Positions 44,113-55,996 of a stretch of DNA of 64,000 nucleotides are shown one piece after another. Location of the stretch: assembly GCF_009017415.1 (NCBI RefSeq), contig NC_092410.1, positions 2,728,001-2,792,000 of the forward strand. Reading direction: 5' to 3'. The notes under the pieces were generated by a model, which was given only the letters and a program-made list of their open reading frames with translations, was not told the origin of the DNA and did not search any database. Numbering within the stretch: the first letter of the stretch is position 1; every line of letters begins with the position of its first letter. Both the position numbers and the translations under genes were made by a program. Origin of the DNA: Aspergillus flavus (Eukaryota; Ascomycota; Eurotiomycetes; Eurotiales; Aspergillaceae).

Positions 44113-44400
44113 GGTAAAAACTAAGTTAATTAGACCAGATACCTCCGAGACGTTGCTCAACTTGAGGTCCTTGTCGAGAAGTTTAAATTGGTGGTTCCAA
44201 ATTGTGTGTGCACCTTATATGTGTTCACTAACAGAATCCAATCATCAAAGCGGGGTGGTTTCAGCCTTGCAGGTCAGCGGGGTACCTTCATTTTCCGCCA
44301 ACTGCACAAGACTGGCTGCACCCTTTCTACCATCCCTCTACCCTTCTACTCAGTATCAGTACTACATGGTGATACTTTCTGGTCCATTCAATGGAAGAGT

Positions 44401-46503
44401 ATGTCGTCGCATCCCGCCCGTAATGTTCTGCAGCCAACGGGGACTACCTTACCCTTGGAGCTGGAGTTGGAAGAGGATATTGAAAAAGAAATCCACCACT
44501 TTGTTCAACTCACTCGCATGGGCCACTACACTGATGCTCAGAAGTTCTTTGATAACACCCTTGGAAAACATGATCATTTGTTCCCGGTCGTCGCGGAGTA
44601 TGCGGATATGCTGCTGGAGCAAGGTCGCTACAGACACGCCGCGGAGTTTTTGAACGAACATATTCGGGCAAAAGAGGAAATCTTCGACCCCGATGAGATG
44701 CAGCTTCTAAAAATCATGAAGGCATTGGCGGAAATCTACTCAAAAGGTGCGTTAAGATCAGCCTTGGTAGAGGCTAAGAGAGCATGGTCACTTCTCGACT
44801 TAGAGGGCAAACAGAGATTGGAAGATCTCAATGAAGTACAGGCTAGTTAAAACGACGCTCTATTTTGTAGTTCAAATAGGTAGACTCAATAGCTGACTCG
44901 AGGTTAGATCCATATCTACGAGATTTACATTAATATTATTGTATTCGGCTCTCGAACATCCCAATGGGTGGATGAAAGCTGGATGCGTTGTCCTTTGCTG
45001 CGGTCAACTACCAAAAGTGAAAACGGATTTGTTCAGTGGTTTGGCATCTTGAAAGAAGGCGGTTTATTGTGGGAAGCATCAAGGATTATGCGCGCCCTCC
45101 TCCCAATTATGCCAAGCCTGCCAGCGGGCGATTTAGAGGAGCTGTTCGACATTACCTGGGATGATTCAATAGGGCTTTCCGTGGCTGAACAATGGGCTTC
45201 ACTGATGATGATCCTTCACCAAGCCCATTTCCTGTTAGATGCCGCTCTCCTAGCGGGTCTCTTGGGCGATAGCAGACATGCAGTGAACCAGATCTACGCA
45301 GTTGGTAGGGCTAGGCTTGAAGTTGCGGAACAAAACTGGAATATGTTGCCAATTGATCACGATGTGGTGCCGTCAAATCTACATTTAGCTCTTGAGACAG
45401 TCAGCTTCGAGACCGCCAGATGTTGTTTATCTTCTCGGTCAGCGGACTCTGATCTGTTGTATGCCTTATCGATTCTTCTATCGGAAGCAAACCTTCACCA
45501 TGACCTACGAAATCAGACACTCGCTCGCCTTTACATCCTTTTAAGTAATGAGCAGTCTGCGATGGATTGGCGTGACCTTTACAGCATTTTAGAGTTGCAG
45601 GCAGTCGACTGTGGCAACGTGGTTGACTATGTGCATATTTGGGACCTGTTCACAGCCTGGGCTCTACACTCCGAAGGACTGTCTCGATATCCTTTAGGGT
45701 CTGACAGGTTTACATTATTGTTGTCTCAAAAAGCCTCTCGACCATTCCCAGGTCCAGAATGGATAAATCTGCTTCAGGATCGGAATCCATTTTCGCAGCC
45801 GTTTATTCTCCTTGGACCAAGCTCCAAAGAAAGTTTGGCTTTCGATCCATCACTGCATGACTATCCTTTGCGGTTTGACATACCATTTTATGGCTTCTCG
45901 CCCAGTCTGTTTCACCAACAGCGATCTTTGTGGACTAGTGAGGAAACTGAGGCGTCCATCCATGTGGTGAAAACCCTGATCGGACATCTCAACGCTATGA
46001 AAATTGTACATCCTGACGAAGGCGAGCACAATCAAGTTCTATATTCCGAGCCCCTGAAACAGTCTAGGATAACAATTCAAAGGAACAAACTACTCACGCT
46101 GTCTGACTATTTTGCGGGTGATATAGAGGCACGTTATCTAGCGGATCAGACAAACGAGGGCAAGCATAACGCTGCTTCATTGGCACTTCTAAGCCTAGAA
46201 GACAATGATGAGCAGACTTTAATGTCAGAGGACTCCGACACTCTAACCAGTAAAGTCAGCCTGGAAGATCCATCTGATTCCCCGATTTCCACGTACTCAG
46301 GCCTATTCTCAGCCGCTTCCCCAAAAGTCTCAATGTCTCCCATGTCAAGGATGGCTTTAAGATCTGATGTAAGAATTTCCCTTAGCTTTAGATGTCTAAC
46401 TATTTTATGGAAGTTACTACACTTTCCACGGCCCTTGTCAAGACTGGCCCATCTTTGCTTTTCTCGCTATTTATACTTTCCCATATCAACCGAGCCGTGC
46501 TGA
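44401..46503 (+). CDS. large helical-repeat (TPR-like) hypothetical protein
   Basis: Start at ATG 44401 (MSSHPARNVLQPTG). Exon 1 is 44401-44835, then a 72-nt intron (donor GTACAG, branch CTGAC, acceptor TTAG). Exon 2 is 44908-46503, 676 residues in total. Residues 20-140 are amphipathic helices with TPR-like pacing: GHYTDAQKFFDNTLGKHD, FPVVAEYADMLLEQGRYRHA and KIMKALAEIYSKGALRSALV. The remainder is largely helical, with Leu-rich blocks, and ends in a Ser-rich acidic region. The last 45 residues may be altered by a second intron (GTAAGA at 46369), which would stay in frame. I do not recognise a named family. It shares a 288-bp promoter region with the PNP-domain gene, so the two may be co-expressed and work together. 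No membrane segment or catalytic motif is seen. Confidence 0.6.
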
Positions 46504-46701
46504 CATTATATGTCAAAGAGCCCTAAGCAACCTTAGTAAGTTACCAACCTATCAGTTTCTATCCTTTCCCATCTATCTCCCCTCCTTTCACCACCATTTG
46601 TGCGTTCTTTAAGGCTTTCAGCTCTTTTGAGGAATGCCTGCCATTGTCTTTGTTACTGAAGAAAATTTGATAGTGACACGCAGTCATTGACTGAGACTGT
46701 G

Positions 46702-47777
46702 ATGGACTATCCATTTCAATACGGAAGACGATATCATAAATACCATGAGGGCGGTATGTTCGTGTACACTCTAGGTCATTCAGATTCAAAGTAGCCTCTG
46801 ACTTTCCTGCCATGCCAGCGTACGTTTTCCCAAATGATGAGAAGGAGTCAGTTCGCCTGAATATGCAGCACCACATGTTCAAGCTAGTTAATAATGGACG
46901 GCTATATTTTGCTCCGCTACAAGACCCTAGGAAGATGCTTGATATTGGTACTGGTACCGGGATATGGCCGATAGAAATGGGTACGCATTTTGCCCACTTG
47001 CTGGTTTATCACTCACCCAACTCATTCTGACCTTGTTTCCTGCAACCACGTTCTCACTGTTGTTATCTTTCAGCTGCTCTATTCCCCAATGCCGAGATTA
47101 CAGGTACCGATCTTTCGCCCATTCAACCGACTGTAGTCCCTGAGAATGTCCATTTCCTGGTTGATGATGCGGCTGAGGAGGAGTGGCTCTGGCACCACGA
47201 CTACTTTGACTATATTCGTCTCGCCCACTTAACGGGAGGAATACCTTCATCTGAAGAGCTCCTACGAAAGTCTTTACAGCATTTGAAGCCCGGCGGCTGG
47301 CTCGAATGTCACGAAATGGACCCTAAGCCCATGTGTGATGATGGCACGATGCCCCCGGAAGCTGAAGAGGGCGGTCTTAGTGCATTCGCTCTCCACGACT
47401 GGTGGAGAGCTCAACATCAATCGGGCCAGTTTACCAATCCACCAAGGCAGTTCCGAATTGCGCCTCGAATAGAGCGATCCATGATAGAGTCGGGATTTGT
47501 CGACATCCAGCAACGGATTAAAAAAGTTCCAACGAATCCGTGGCCTTCTGATCCCGAGATGAAGGAGATTGGCTTCCACAGTGAGAGAAACTGGCTAGAG
47601 GCTTTATCCGGATGGTCATATAAGCCGCTTACATCCCTCGGGTGGACGAGGCCAGAAATCGAAGTCTTTCTCGTCAATGTGCGGAAGGCTATTCGGAATC
47701 GGGATGTCCACTGCTACACGAATTATCATGTGGTGATAGGCAGGAAGCCATTCCCTGATGAGAAAGAAGCATTATAA
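46702..47777 (+). CDS. LaeA-like SAM-dependent methyltransferase
   Basis: Class I methyltransferase of the fungal LaeA/UMTA type. Exons 46702-46753, 46819-46980 and 47074-47777 (introns 65 and 93 nt) give 305 residues. Family signature crosses the first intron: YGRRYHKYHEG then AYVFPNDEKESVRLNMQH. Motif I is MLDIGTGTGIWPIEMA, then ALFPNAEITGTDLSPIQP, then HLTGGIPSSEELLRKSLQHL and KPGGWLECHEMD. The frame upstream of ATG 46702 still reads like the family (DSDTQSLTETV from about 46669) back to a stop at 46657, so the true N terminus is probably an extra exon I could not place, or the gene has lost its first exon. LaeA itself controls secondary metabolism, but many homologues have unknown substrates. 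It ends a run of same-direction genes in a lineage-variable region. Confidence 0.78.
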
Positions 47778-49287
47778 GGATTTCCTCTCGCGTGACCTCG
47801 TTCTTTCACTTAGTCGCTCTGACTTTTACTTGCATTAGAATATTGTTATGATACCACTGGCGGGACAAATTGTCCTTCTCACGTTTACAATCCATACAGT
47901 AAATACATACAACTCGATGCGAACAATAAATCAACTTATATTCACAGAGCAACTATATTATTTATGACGGGCACAGCGAGGACCTGTAAAGTCCCTGTCT
48001 CTGTTAGCTTTATCACTTCTGACATAGTGTTCCAAAGATATCGGTCAAGGTATAGAATGGAACCAACCAATCTGATGCCGAATTCTAGATATACAAAGGT
48101 ACGTGAAGTCAAGTATGCCCAAGTCAATATTTTGAGTATCTACATACATGTCGAGCTGAAATGCTTATATAGATATCTACTCATTAATCATGATATACTG
48201 AATCATAAGAAAATATATCAACTCTATCGCAATCCTTAGATTTGAGGGATATATATCTTTCTGGGAACCGAAGGGAAGGATAGGGTTGAGAATCACAATA
48301 TACAATACTACAGCACCGGTGCACAGAATAGGACGCGAATAACACGTGAACCTTAACATATATATCTCCTCAGCAACAGAATACCATATAAAAATGACAC
48401 AATCTTGGTTTATCTTAGCCCAGCACCCTCTTCTCCGATACTATCTGAACTGCAGCCGCCCGCCAAGGTGTCGTACCTCCCACTCACCTAAATGGGCTAA
48501 CCATGAGAACAATAAGCCTCGCAAAGGTATGGACTGAGCGAGCACCCAAAGACCCCCAAAGTCGGGCAAGAGGATACTAAGTCTGCTTTTGGACAATACC
48601 CATCATATGTGCCCAAAAGCACTTTGCGGGAAAGGATCGCCCGGGGAACCACAACGGATCGGCCCATCCGTTAATTCCCTAAACCTTTCATTCGCGGTGG
48701 CCGGTGATAAAAGAGCCCAATCAGCAAGATGTCGGAGTAAACCTAAACTAAGCGCTCATCTTTCGTAGGATCATGGAGGGAGGCTACTGTGGTAGTTCAT
48801 GTAGTAGTTCAAGTGCGCGGTGCAGCACACGAAGCCACGTAGTATCTGCTTCTGTGCGATTGGCCGCCTGCAGGCAATACATGACTCGCGTGTGCACCAA
48901 GGGATCCGTGCGTCTTCGCTTCACTGGCTGTGCAGTATGGGAAAAGGAAGCCTCGTGAGCCTTGTTCTTAGACCACCATCTTAGACAGCCGCACATCCAA
49001 CGAGCAGATAAGGGTTGACTGAATCATGCCGTACCTTCTGGAATGGCCACGGAGGTTCTGCCACGTCGGCAGTGTGGGATATCGAGTGAGGCGGAAGTGA
49101 GGAAGGGTTTGGGGCATCGAGGCACCCCTTGACCAGGAAAGCAACAGGACTTAAATTAACCCTGTGCGTAGATGTGGAGGTAGGTGTGTCTACGGCCTCA
49201 CATCTTTGAGCGAGTACGTTGGAATGAAACTTCAAGTGCTGTTATCTATTGGCTTCTTTCGACTTCTCTTTGGATTTGTTAACCAAT
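47778..49287. other. intergenic region
   Basis: About 1.5 kb, A/T-rich in the first half. Short frames on both strands show no domain features. Confidence 0.45.
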
Positions 49288-50975
49288 ATGCCTCCTACAA
49301 GCGTCACCCCGCCATCTACACCCTCACCCAATTCCCTTGACCAACATGTCGTGAGAGCGATTTTTACTCAGCTCAAGACGGTAGCCTCGACTACGGGATT
49401 CGATGCCATTCTAGAGGTTTACGATGAAAACAACAAGTTATTGGGCCAGTTGAATTCCAAGGACGAGTACATTGCAAGCCTCAAGAATGAGATAAACGAT
49501 GAAAAAGAGAGGAAACGCATAGCGCTGGATGAAACGTTCAAGGTTAATGAAGAAGAGAGGACCAGGCATAAAGAAACAAAAGGTGTCGTGCAGACACTTC
49601 GAACGGTCATCAGTGAGAAGGATACATGTATTTCCGAGCGGAATAAGAAGGTAGATGAACTTGGGAAACAGGTGAAGAAGCTTCAATCCGACAATGCAAA
49701 GGAAAGGGAAAAGGTGGCACTGGCTCAAAAGGAAATCAACGGTTTGCAGCAAAGCATCCAAGACAAAGAAATTACCATTGACAAGATGAAAAAGGCGGGG
49801 GCAGACTTGAAAGACAAACTCGCCTCTGCCAAGCAAAGGGTCAAGGAACTGGAAAACGAGGCTCTGGGTCTCAAAGGATCGCTCGCAACAACCCAAGCTA
49901 GCCTCGAAAAATTGGAGGGTTATGCTACTAGATACAGTGACATAACTGAAGATTCAGCGTGAGTGTGCATCCTCTATGGGACCATAGCTTCACCCAACAC
50001 TCTAACGCCATGTAGAATTGAGAGCATGCTCAAGTTTTGGGACTATGCTAAAACCGAAATATTTGCCATGTTGGAAACCGACCTTTCTAATGACACTCTT
50101 AGGGTAAGTAGCTGGCATAGTACAACCGTCCCACAATTAGAGAAGGGAAAGGAAGACTGACATAGCCCAATGGGCTGAAACGGTAGAATAATTCAGTATG
50201 GGAGAAGCTTCGACAATGTGAACTGGCACGAGACCACCAACTGCCTCTTCCATGTTCCAACACACTGGCGGCGAAGCAAATGAGGCTTGCTCTCATCTTG
50301 GCTATCCTCGCCAGAGAGATTAATACGCATATCTTCCTCCCAATATACATCGCACCCGTCGATAACCAATATAACCAATTTCGAAAGGTTCTCGCCAACC
50401 AGGCATCTATCGATAGCGAGAAAGAGTCATTCTGTCGATCCATTCTCCTGTCGCTAGATCCAACAACCCAAGACAGGATATGCAGGGTGGGTATTCAAAC
50501 TGTGGTGAAGAATGTGTTAGAATATCTGGATGAGTTACTCCCAGAAGACCGACGCCTCGCTTTCCATAAAACTCTGGAAGAGGTTGTGCAGGAGGCAGCG
50601 AAGATCTGGAAACCGATTCAGGGCAGCAAACGCAGATACGAGCCAGACTTTGACCCGCCGACTGCTGATGATGATTGCGAAGCCTTTACGTTTCCCGTTA
50701 CCGATAACACTAACACAGAGAAAGGCGCTAAGCCAAAGCACACCAAAAAGATTGCTTTGACTGTGTTCCCCCGATTGTCCATCATAGAAAATAACATGAG
50801 CACCGCATACACTACTATTACACAACTAAGCAATTCACAATACGAGTGGATGGCTGCGGAAAGTGAGATGGACAAAGAACCCGCTAGTCCTACTATTGGA
50901 CGGATCCCCTGGCGAAGGAAATCGAATAATCCAAAGAGTTTATCTCTTCCCAATGGCGGCTCAAAGAAGACATAA
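49288..50975 (+). CDS. coiled-coil hypothetical protein
   Basis: Three exons: 49288-49958, 50016-50103 and from about 50205 to 50975, about 509 residues. The second acceptor is uncertain (GAG at 50204 or AAG at 50207; both keep the frame). The start is ATG 49288 (MPPTSVTPPSTPSPNS); the frame upstream opens with TTG only. Residues 60-210 are a long coiled coil rich in Lys, Glu and Leu, for example EKVALAQKEINGLQQSIQ and KELENEALGLKGSLATTQ. After it the protein is helical and globular (CRSILLSLDPTTQDRIC, KNVLEYLDELLPEDRRLAFH), with a basic C-terminal tail (RIPWRRKSNNPKSL). No enzyme motif or membrane span. The family is not recognised; the layout suggests a scaffold or structural protein. It lies in the variable region next to the kinase-like gene. 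Confidence 0.62.
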
Positions 50976-51229
50976 GACACTTGGGTTATATATGGCTAAG
51001 AAGTGAGCCTTAAGTAATTGGCGGGTTCTGGGAGTTTGACACATAATTAGTAGGTCCTAAATTGCGTTAATGACATGCACGTTTGCGTTCAAATTTAGTT
51101 TTATGTCCGATGCATGAACACATAGAAACCAAGTTGATGTTGATTCCGGGAGGATCAGAATATGCATTATAACCCCGCCCCCCAAAATCCTTGATTTATT
51201 ATATCCTTGAGATATTACCCCACTGTCCT

Positions 51230-51500
51230 TCTGTGAACTATTAGTAGTTTGGAGGATTTGCGAGTAAAGGTCCTTGTCTCCTTTCCTCCGCAGCTTCCCA
51301 CCAGGGAACACTGCTTTGCGTAGGTCCAGGATACATGGGATCAACGATTTATAGTAATCCATGAAGCCGTCCTGGACAGTGCGCTCAAAAATGGTTTCAT
51401 CAGAGACTATTCCCAGCTTCTCATAAGCAAGTTCTTCTGTATCAAGGTAGTTCCATCTTTTATACTTAGTGTTCGCTTTACTAGAGTTCCCATGGATACA
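51230..51500 (-). pseudogene. coding-like fragment without clear start
   Basis: A minus-strand frame reads KYKRWNYLDTEELAYEKLG, then DETIFERTVQDGFMDYYKSL and RKAVFPGGKLRRKGDKDLY, which has the composition of real protein. No in-frame ATG with a plausible leader precedes it, and it dissolves after about 51230. It could be the last exon of a gene whose front is lost, or an unplaced small gene. Family unknown. Confidence 0.3.
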
Positions 51501-51820
51501 GAACCAGAAGAGAACTCAGAAAAAGGATCCTAAATCATGCGAGAATCAATGTTTCCCACCGAAGAGTAATCCAATGGCCATCAATGCTCTTGTCCCTGTT
51601 TTGCCTTTTGCCTTTTGCTCCAGAAGATGATTCTTTTTGTCTTGGCCGATGGGCCACGTGACATGGAAGAACGTTGTTACTCTTTAACTTGTTTAGGGCG
51701 GGTTCTGTATATCTATCGCGTTGACAACAACTCTTATCCCTTCCGTAGCTCACTGGCTAACATTATTGGTTCTTCACCAGCACCGCGTTTTACAATACTA
51801 CAGTTCAACTTTTGTTGATT

Positions 51821-52638
51821 ATGGCAGAAGTCCAACAGGACGAACAGGACCCACAGTACCAATTTTTCCTCTATCTTTTCTTGTCGGAAGAAGCTTTAGA
51901 GGTCCAAGTCACCAACGACTCCTCTATTACCAATGTTGATGAAGTAGTGAGGCAAGACCCCATGTTAAAGCGATTCGTCGGTTACAAAGATGATATTACC
52001 AAACCCAGATTTATCGACATGGGCCGACAGGGCTTTGTCTTCCGGTTCAAGTACAGGGAACAAGACCTCTGCCTGAAGGTGGTATGTCTATGTCCACACC
52101 AAGGCCTAGAAATCTCTAATGATTGGGCGTGCAGTTCTATCCATATAAAGCACCATACAATGTTCACAAGGAAGTAGAAGCTTTCATCAGCCCGTTTGGA
52201 TGTGAATCGCGTGCATTTGCTCGTCTATGCGACCTGCGCGAAAATGGCCACTGGGCGGTGCGGTGTCATGGATGGATGTACCTAACGGACTCCCAGCTTC
52301 AGCAGCTTCGGAGAGTATGTGGACGACGGGTGGGGAATGACCCATATTGGGGTAATGCCCGGTGGGCTATCGTGAAGGACTTTATCGCTGATAAGCCACC
52401 GAGCCGCCAAGATGAACAATTCCAAAATATCCTTTCGAATTTTTGCATTCCAAAGCGTGGCGGTATCCTGCCTGACGATGTCAAGAAGGAAAATTATAGA
52501 GGGGACCGGATTGTGGATCTGGGATCTACTATTACGTTCCCTTTCTATCGTCGTTATGCCCAGGCAGAGGACTTGGATAGGTTCTTCAAGGAGTTGGACC
52601 AATATGAATTACCTGAATGGGACAATTCTAATGAGTGA
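51821..52638 (+). CDS. kinase-like protein, FTA2/Sim4-type family
   Basis: Two exons (51821-52081, 52135-52638; 53-nt intron) give 254 residues. The fold resembles a degenerate protein kinase of the group annotated in fungi as 'kinetochore Sim4 complex subunit FTA2': GRQGFVFRFKYREQDLCLKV carries the Gly-loop and the Lys of the ATP site. FISPFGCESRAFARLCDL gives the alphaC-like helix, ARWAIVKDFIADKP the hinge region, and IVDLGSTIT is in the place of the DFG loop. The HRD catalytic loop is reduced to LPDDVKKENYRGDRIVDL, with its Asn kept. These families are expanded in Aspergillus and most members are not kinetochore proteins, so the annotation name should not be read as function. It is convergent with the next gene, only 95 bases apart. 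Confidence 0.68.
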
Positions 52639-52733
52639 TATCGTGGCCCTCTTTTTGTGGCTTCCGAGATCCAAACTATGATTCCGTCCTTGCAATTAGG
52701 TCATGTAAGCCTTGACTTCATCTAAATTCCTAT

Positions 52734-53608
52734 CTACAGCTCTTCCCAGATGACATCTCCATTTGTTCCCAGCACCAGACGAAACCACCGTTGTTTCACA
52801 CGGCTCCAGAATCGATTTTCATCACTGACGAGGTATCTAGGAAGGGTGGCGTCTTTGAGCGTTACTACCAATCCGGTTCCAGATGGATGCCGTTTGGCCG
52901 TGCAGACGTGTTCTACCAAGAGGGAGTGATTGTTGGCGATGGCTGGGTTTTGGGGCACCTCGACTAACTGGGCGCCTCCAGGCACTTGCTGTGTTACGGC
53001 TCCATTTGACAAGTGGAGGAAACCACGCTGGATTTGTATACAGCTATACAGGGGATAACTATACTCGGTTTGTAAATGGGTTGAATTCCTCGGTGTAGCA
53101 GCAAGCATACATATACCCCAGAGTGCCAACCTGACCGTCAGTTTACCGGATCCCTGTGCTGAATACGGGACATGCACCCGTTGCAGGGGTGCAAAGTCAA
53201 CATCGGTACTGTCGTCTCTATAGCTAGTACCAGAAAGGGACAGTTGATCGACTTGTGAGCTGAGGGAAGATGAATCGGTAACATCGGATGGATTCCGTAT
53301 ATAGCTCCGCTGTGGAGCCCTTGGCTCCCTTCGAGCGCGGTCGGCGCCTATCCCAGTCCCTATATGCTCTGCGCGGCAGGGGATAATGACCAACTCTCGG
53401 CCGGTGATGATTGTCATACCCTTGCTGGGTTTACCCACAGTAAGGGTGTCGTCGACTTGGATTTCGGAGTGCTCTTGCTAATGCCACCTTGTGGGCCTCG
53501 ATGACATCTAGGGATTGAAGAGGCGCATCCACCTACATTGAAAGTATCTGCGCGTTTCCATGCATGTAACACCAATACGTATTCCGCTTCTTCGTCGTGT
53601 TGTTTCAT
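52734..53608 (-). CDS. hypothetical protein, unknown family
   Basis: Two exons on the minus strand (53608-53537 and 53477-52734) with a 59-nt intron (donor GTAGGT, acceptor ATTAG) join in frame: YVLVLHAWKRADTFN with QEHSEIQVDDTLTVGKPSKG, 271 residues. The junction removes what otherwise looks like a frameshift. The middle is Ser/Thr-rich, probably disordered. The C-terminal half is beta-rich (LTVRLALWGICMLAAT, LQTEYSYPLYSCIQIQ, KRHPSGTGLVVTLKDATL) and ends with VKQRWFRLVLGTNGDVIWEEL, given here in part as RWFRLVLGTNGDVIWEEL. No catalytic motif or signal peptide. The open frame just upstream (53508-53858) is not joined convincingly, so the N terminus could be longer. Confidence 0.5.
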
Positions 53609-55120
53609 TTATAGCTATAACTGGACACGAGGCGAGGGCAAACGCCTCTCTTGCACGTAGAAAGTGGACAGCGCTACCAGCTATATAGCGCCGCACATGT
53701 TTATCCGGCCTCATACAAAGCTGCGGCTCTTGCTTCTTGATGAGGTGTAAACTTCGTGGAGATTGTGGAACTTCGCAACTCTCTGACGGGTATGACATTT
53801 TGAGCTTGGTCTCATGCCAACGAGGTGTAGAAAGGAAATTCTGACGGGCTTCAGGCAATCAGCAATGTAATAAAAAGTGTCAATGATAAAGTGAATAGTC
53901 AAACAACGTGGTATAATTGACATATACTTTCCAGGAAAGAGGGATGAGGATTAAATTTTCTCCCTGGTTGCATTCACTACATCGTACCGTGAATGACACT
54001 ACTATGGAATATCTCAAAGACTGCTCTAGCGATTGTCAGCCACAATACCATACTACGTTCAGCATCGTCATCCCTCAAAGTCACGATTGTATGCGTGAAA
54101 GGTACCTAACAGCAACTCCACAAGGTCTGTATAAGCTGTTGACGATCGTCTGAGACAAAGCAGCTTACTGTACTCATAGAGATGACGATTCGGACGACAT
54201 TGCTTCCCTCCTTCCCTAATGCGTCTCACACCGCCTTTCCAGATTTTAGATAGATAGTATGGCAGTAATAGTATCGTTTTTGCCAGCTGTCGCAACGAAT
54301 CGAGGTCCGTGAATGGGTACCTTTGTAGGCATAATCTAGGCCTGTGGCTAATGAATGCAATCATATCAAATAAATCCCGAATTTTGGCACACCTACTATT
54401 CAATCAGTATTCTATCTAGGGACAATCAATCTACTCAAGGGAGTCAAGAGTGGTTCCACTGCGGGATAGGAGTTGGTTGACGTGGTAACTACACTGGATC
54501 TTTCACGTTCTTCCATCGAGAATATTCACGCAATTGTCATAGCATTCTAACTAACGAAGTGATGGCGTAGGCTTGGTTACTCTACTGTATGATATACTAG
54601 CGGACTCATGCGAGGACGAACCAAAACTCAAAAATGGGCCAGTTTTGAACCCTTATAGCTCGACCAATCTTTGAGGAATTTTGAGTTCAGATTTAAAGGT
54701 AGGAGTATCAAAACTATGAAAAGCCGCCAATAAACCAAATTTATTCACATTAGGCTTCGGAATTGTTGACTTTTCCTTCACAATTAGACTCTTTAAGCTA
54801 GCCATTTACTGTATGCTTAATTTGAAAGTAGCATAACAAGGACTAGTTGAGTGATATGCATGTAAAACTGGCTATTATTTGAAGATCATTTTCCATCCGG
54901 TAAATGATGACGAAATCAAACCTTATTGATGTGATCGACGAACATATATTCCCTCCAAAGTCCACCCACATATTCAACATATACGTTACTGCTCTCGGAT
55001 ATCTCCTTCTTCCCGGCAACAACCCAGCCAACCTCCCGGGATAGACCCTGGAATAAATACCCCCCGATAAGATTCAAATAACCCACCCCGCCCAGCCCAA
55101 CTCTACTAAAAAACCACAAA
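53609..55120. other. intergenic, possibly with gene relics
   Basis: Frames at 53860-53620 and 54400-54080 (both minus) have protein-like composition but no ATG start or family; they may be relics. The rest is A/T-rich. Confidence 0.4.
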
Positions 55121-55996
55121 ATGCCCCGACTGATCGACCGCGAACCCAATACGCGTATAAAACCCATGCGCATCCTCTGCCTGGGTCTAACCCGAACCGG
55201 GACAAACTGTAACAACTACCCACGACCATCCAAAACATACCACTAACAAAAAGCCACAGCCCTAGTCGTGGCCCTCCGGAAACTAGGCTACACACCTTAC
55301 CATGGCTCCGAATGTTTCAAGTCCCCACCACGGGACTTCAACCTCTGGATCGAAGCATTGAAATGTAACTTCTTCAACCCGGACCCCAAGAAAATTCCCC
55401 GCTACGGCCGCGAAGAATTCGATCGTCTCATCGGTTCCTACGACGCCGTCCTGGACATCCCGGCCTCAATGTTCTGGGAAGATCTCATCCACGCATACCC
55501 AGACGCAAAGATAATCCTCACAACCCGGGACTTCGATTCCTGGTGGGTGTCCATGGACAAGACTCTATTTCGGTTCATCCGGATGCCGTTCTTTCGGTAC
55601 TGGCAGTATTTCGATCAGAAGGAGGTTGGGCCGCTGTATAGAATGTCTGAGCTGGTCTGGAGGGTTTTTTGTGGGAACTGCTACGAGAAAGAGGTTTGCG
55701 AAAAGGCGTTTCAGGAGCATTATCGGAAAGTGAGGGAGGCTGTTCCGGAGGAGAGGAGGTTGGAGTTGAAGGTGGGTAGGGATGGGTGGGATGTGCTGTG
55801 TCCGTTTCTGGGGGTCGAGGTTCCTGCGGAAGAGTGGCCGAGGGAGTATCCTGCTAGGGCTCTGAATGAGAATATAGATATGGCTTTTTGGGGGGCTGTT
55901 CGGACGATTCTGTTCTGGGTTGGATTTGGGGTGGTGGTTGTTTTGGGTGTGGTTTGGATGGGTGCGTATGCTGGGAGGTATCATGATGAGATTTGA
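55121..55996 (+). CDS. sulfotransferase-like P-loop protein with C-terminal membrane helix
   Basis: Two exons (55121-55208, 55260-55996; 51-nt intron with CACTAAC branch) give 274 residues. The P-loop GLTRTGTNSLVVALRKLGY crosses the intron and matches the sulfotransferase-like NTPase family common in fungi. DIPASMFWEDLIHAYPDAKI and LTTRDFDSWWVSM supply the partner motif that holds the nucleotide in relatives. After the fold comes PAEEWPREYPARALNEN and one hydrophobic helix (ILFWVGFGVVVVLGVVWMGA, about 247-266), a C-terminal anchor. No protein of this fungal family has a reaction firmly known to me, so the transferred group and acceptor are open. The last 250 bases have a strong G/T bias and look different in composition from exon 1. 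Confidence 0.78.

Noticed and set aside
53478..53536. Frameshift in the orphan gene at 53.5 kb
   Set aside because: A 59-nt intron with GTAGGT donor and ATTAG acceptor joins both frames cleanly.
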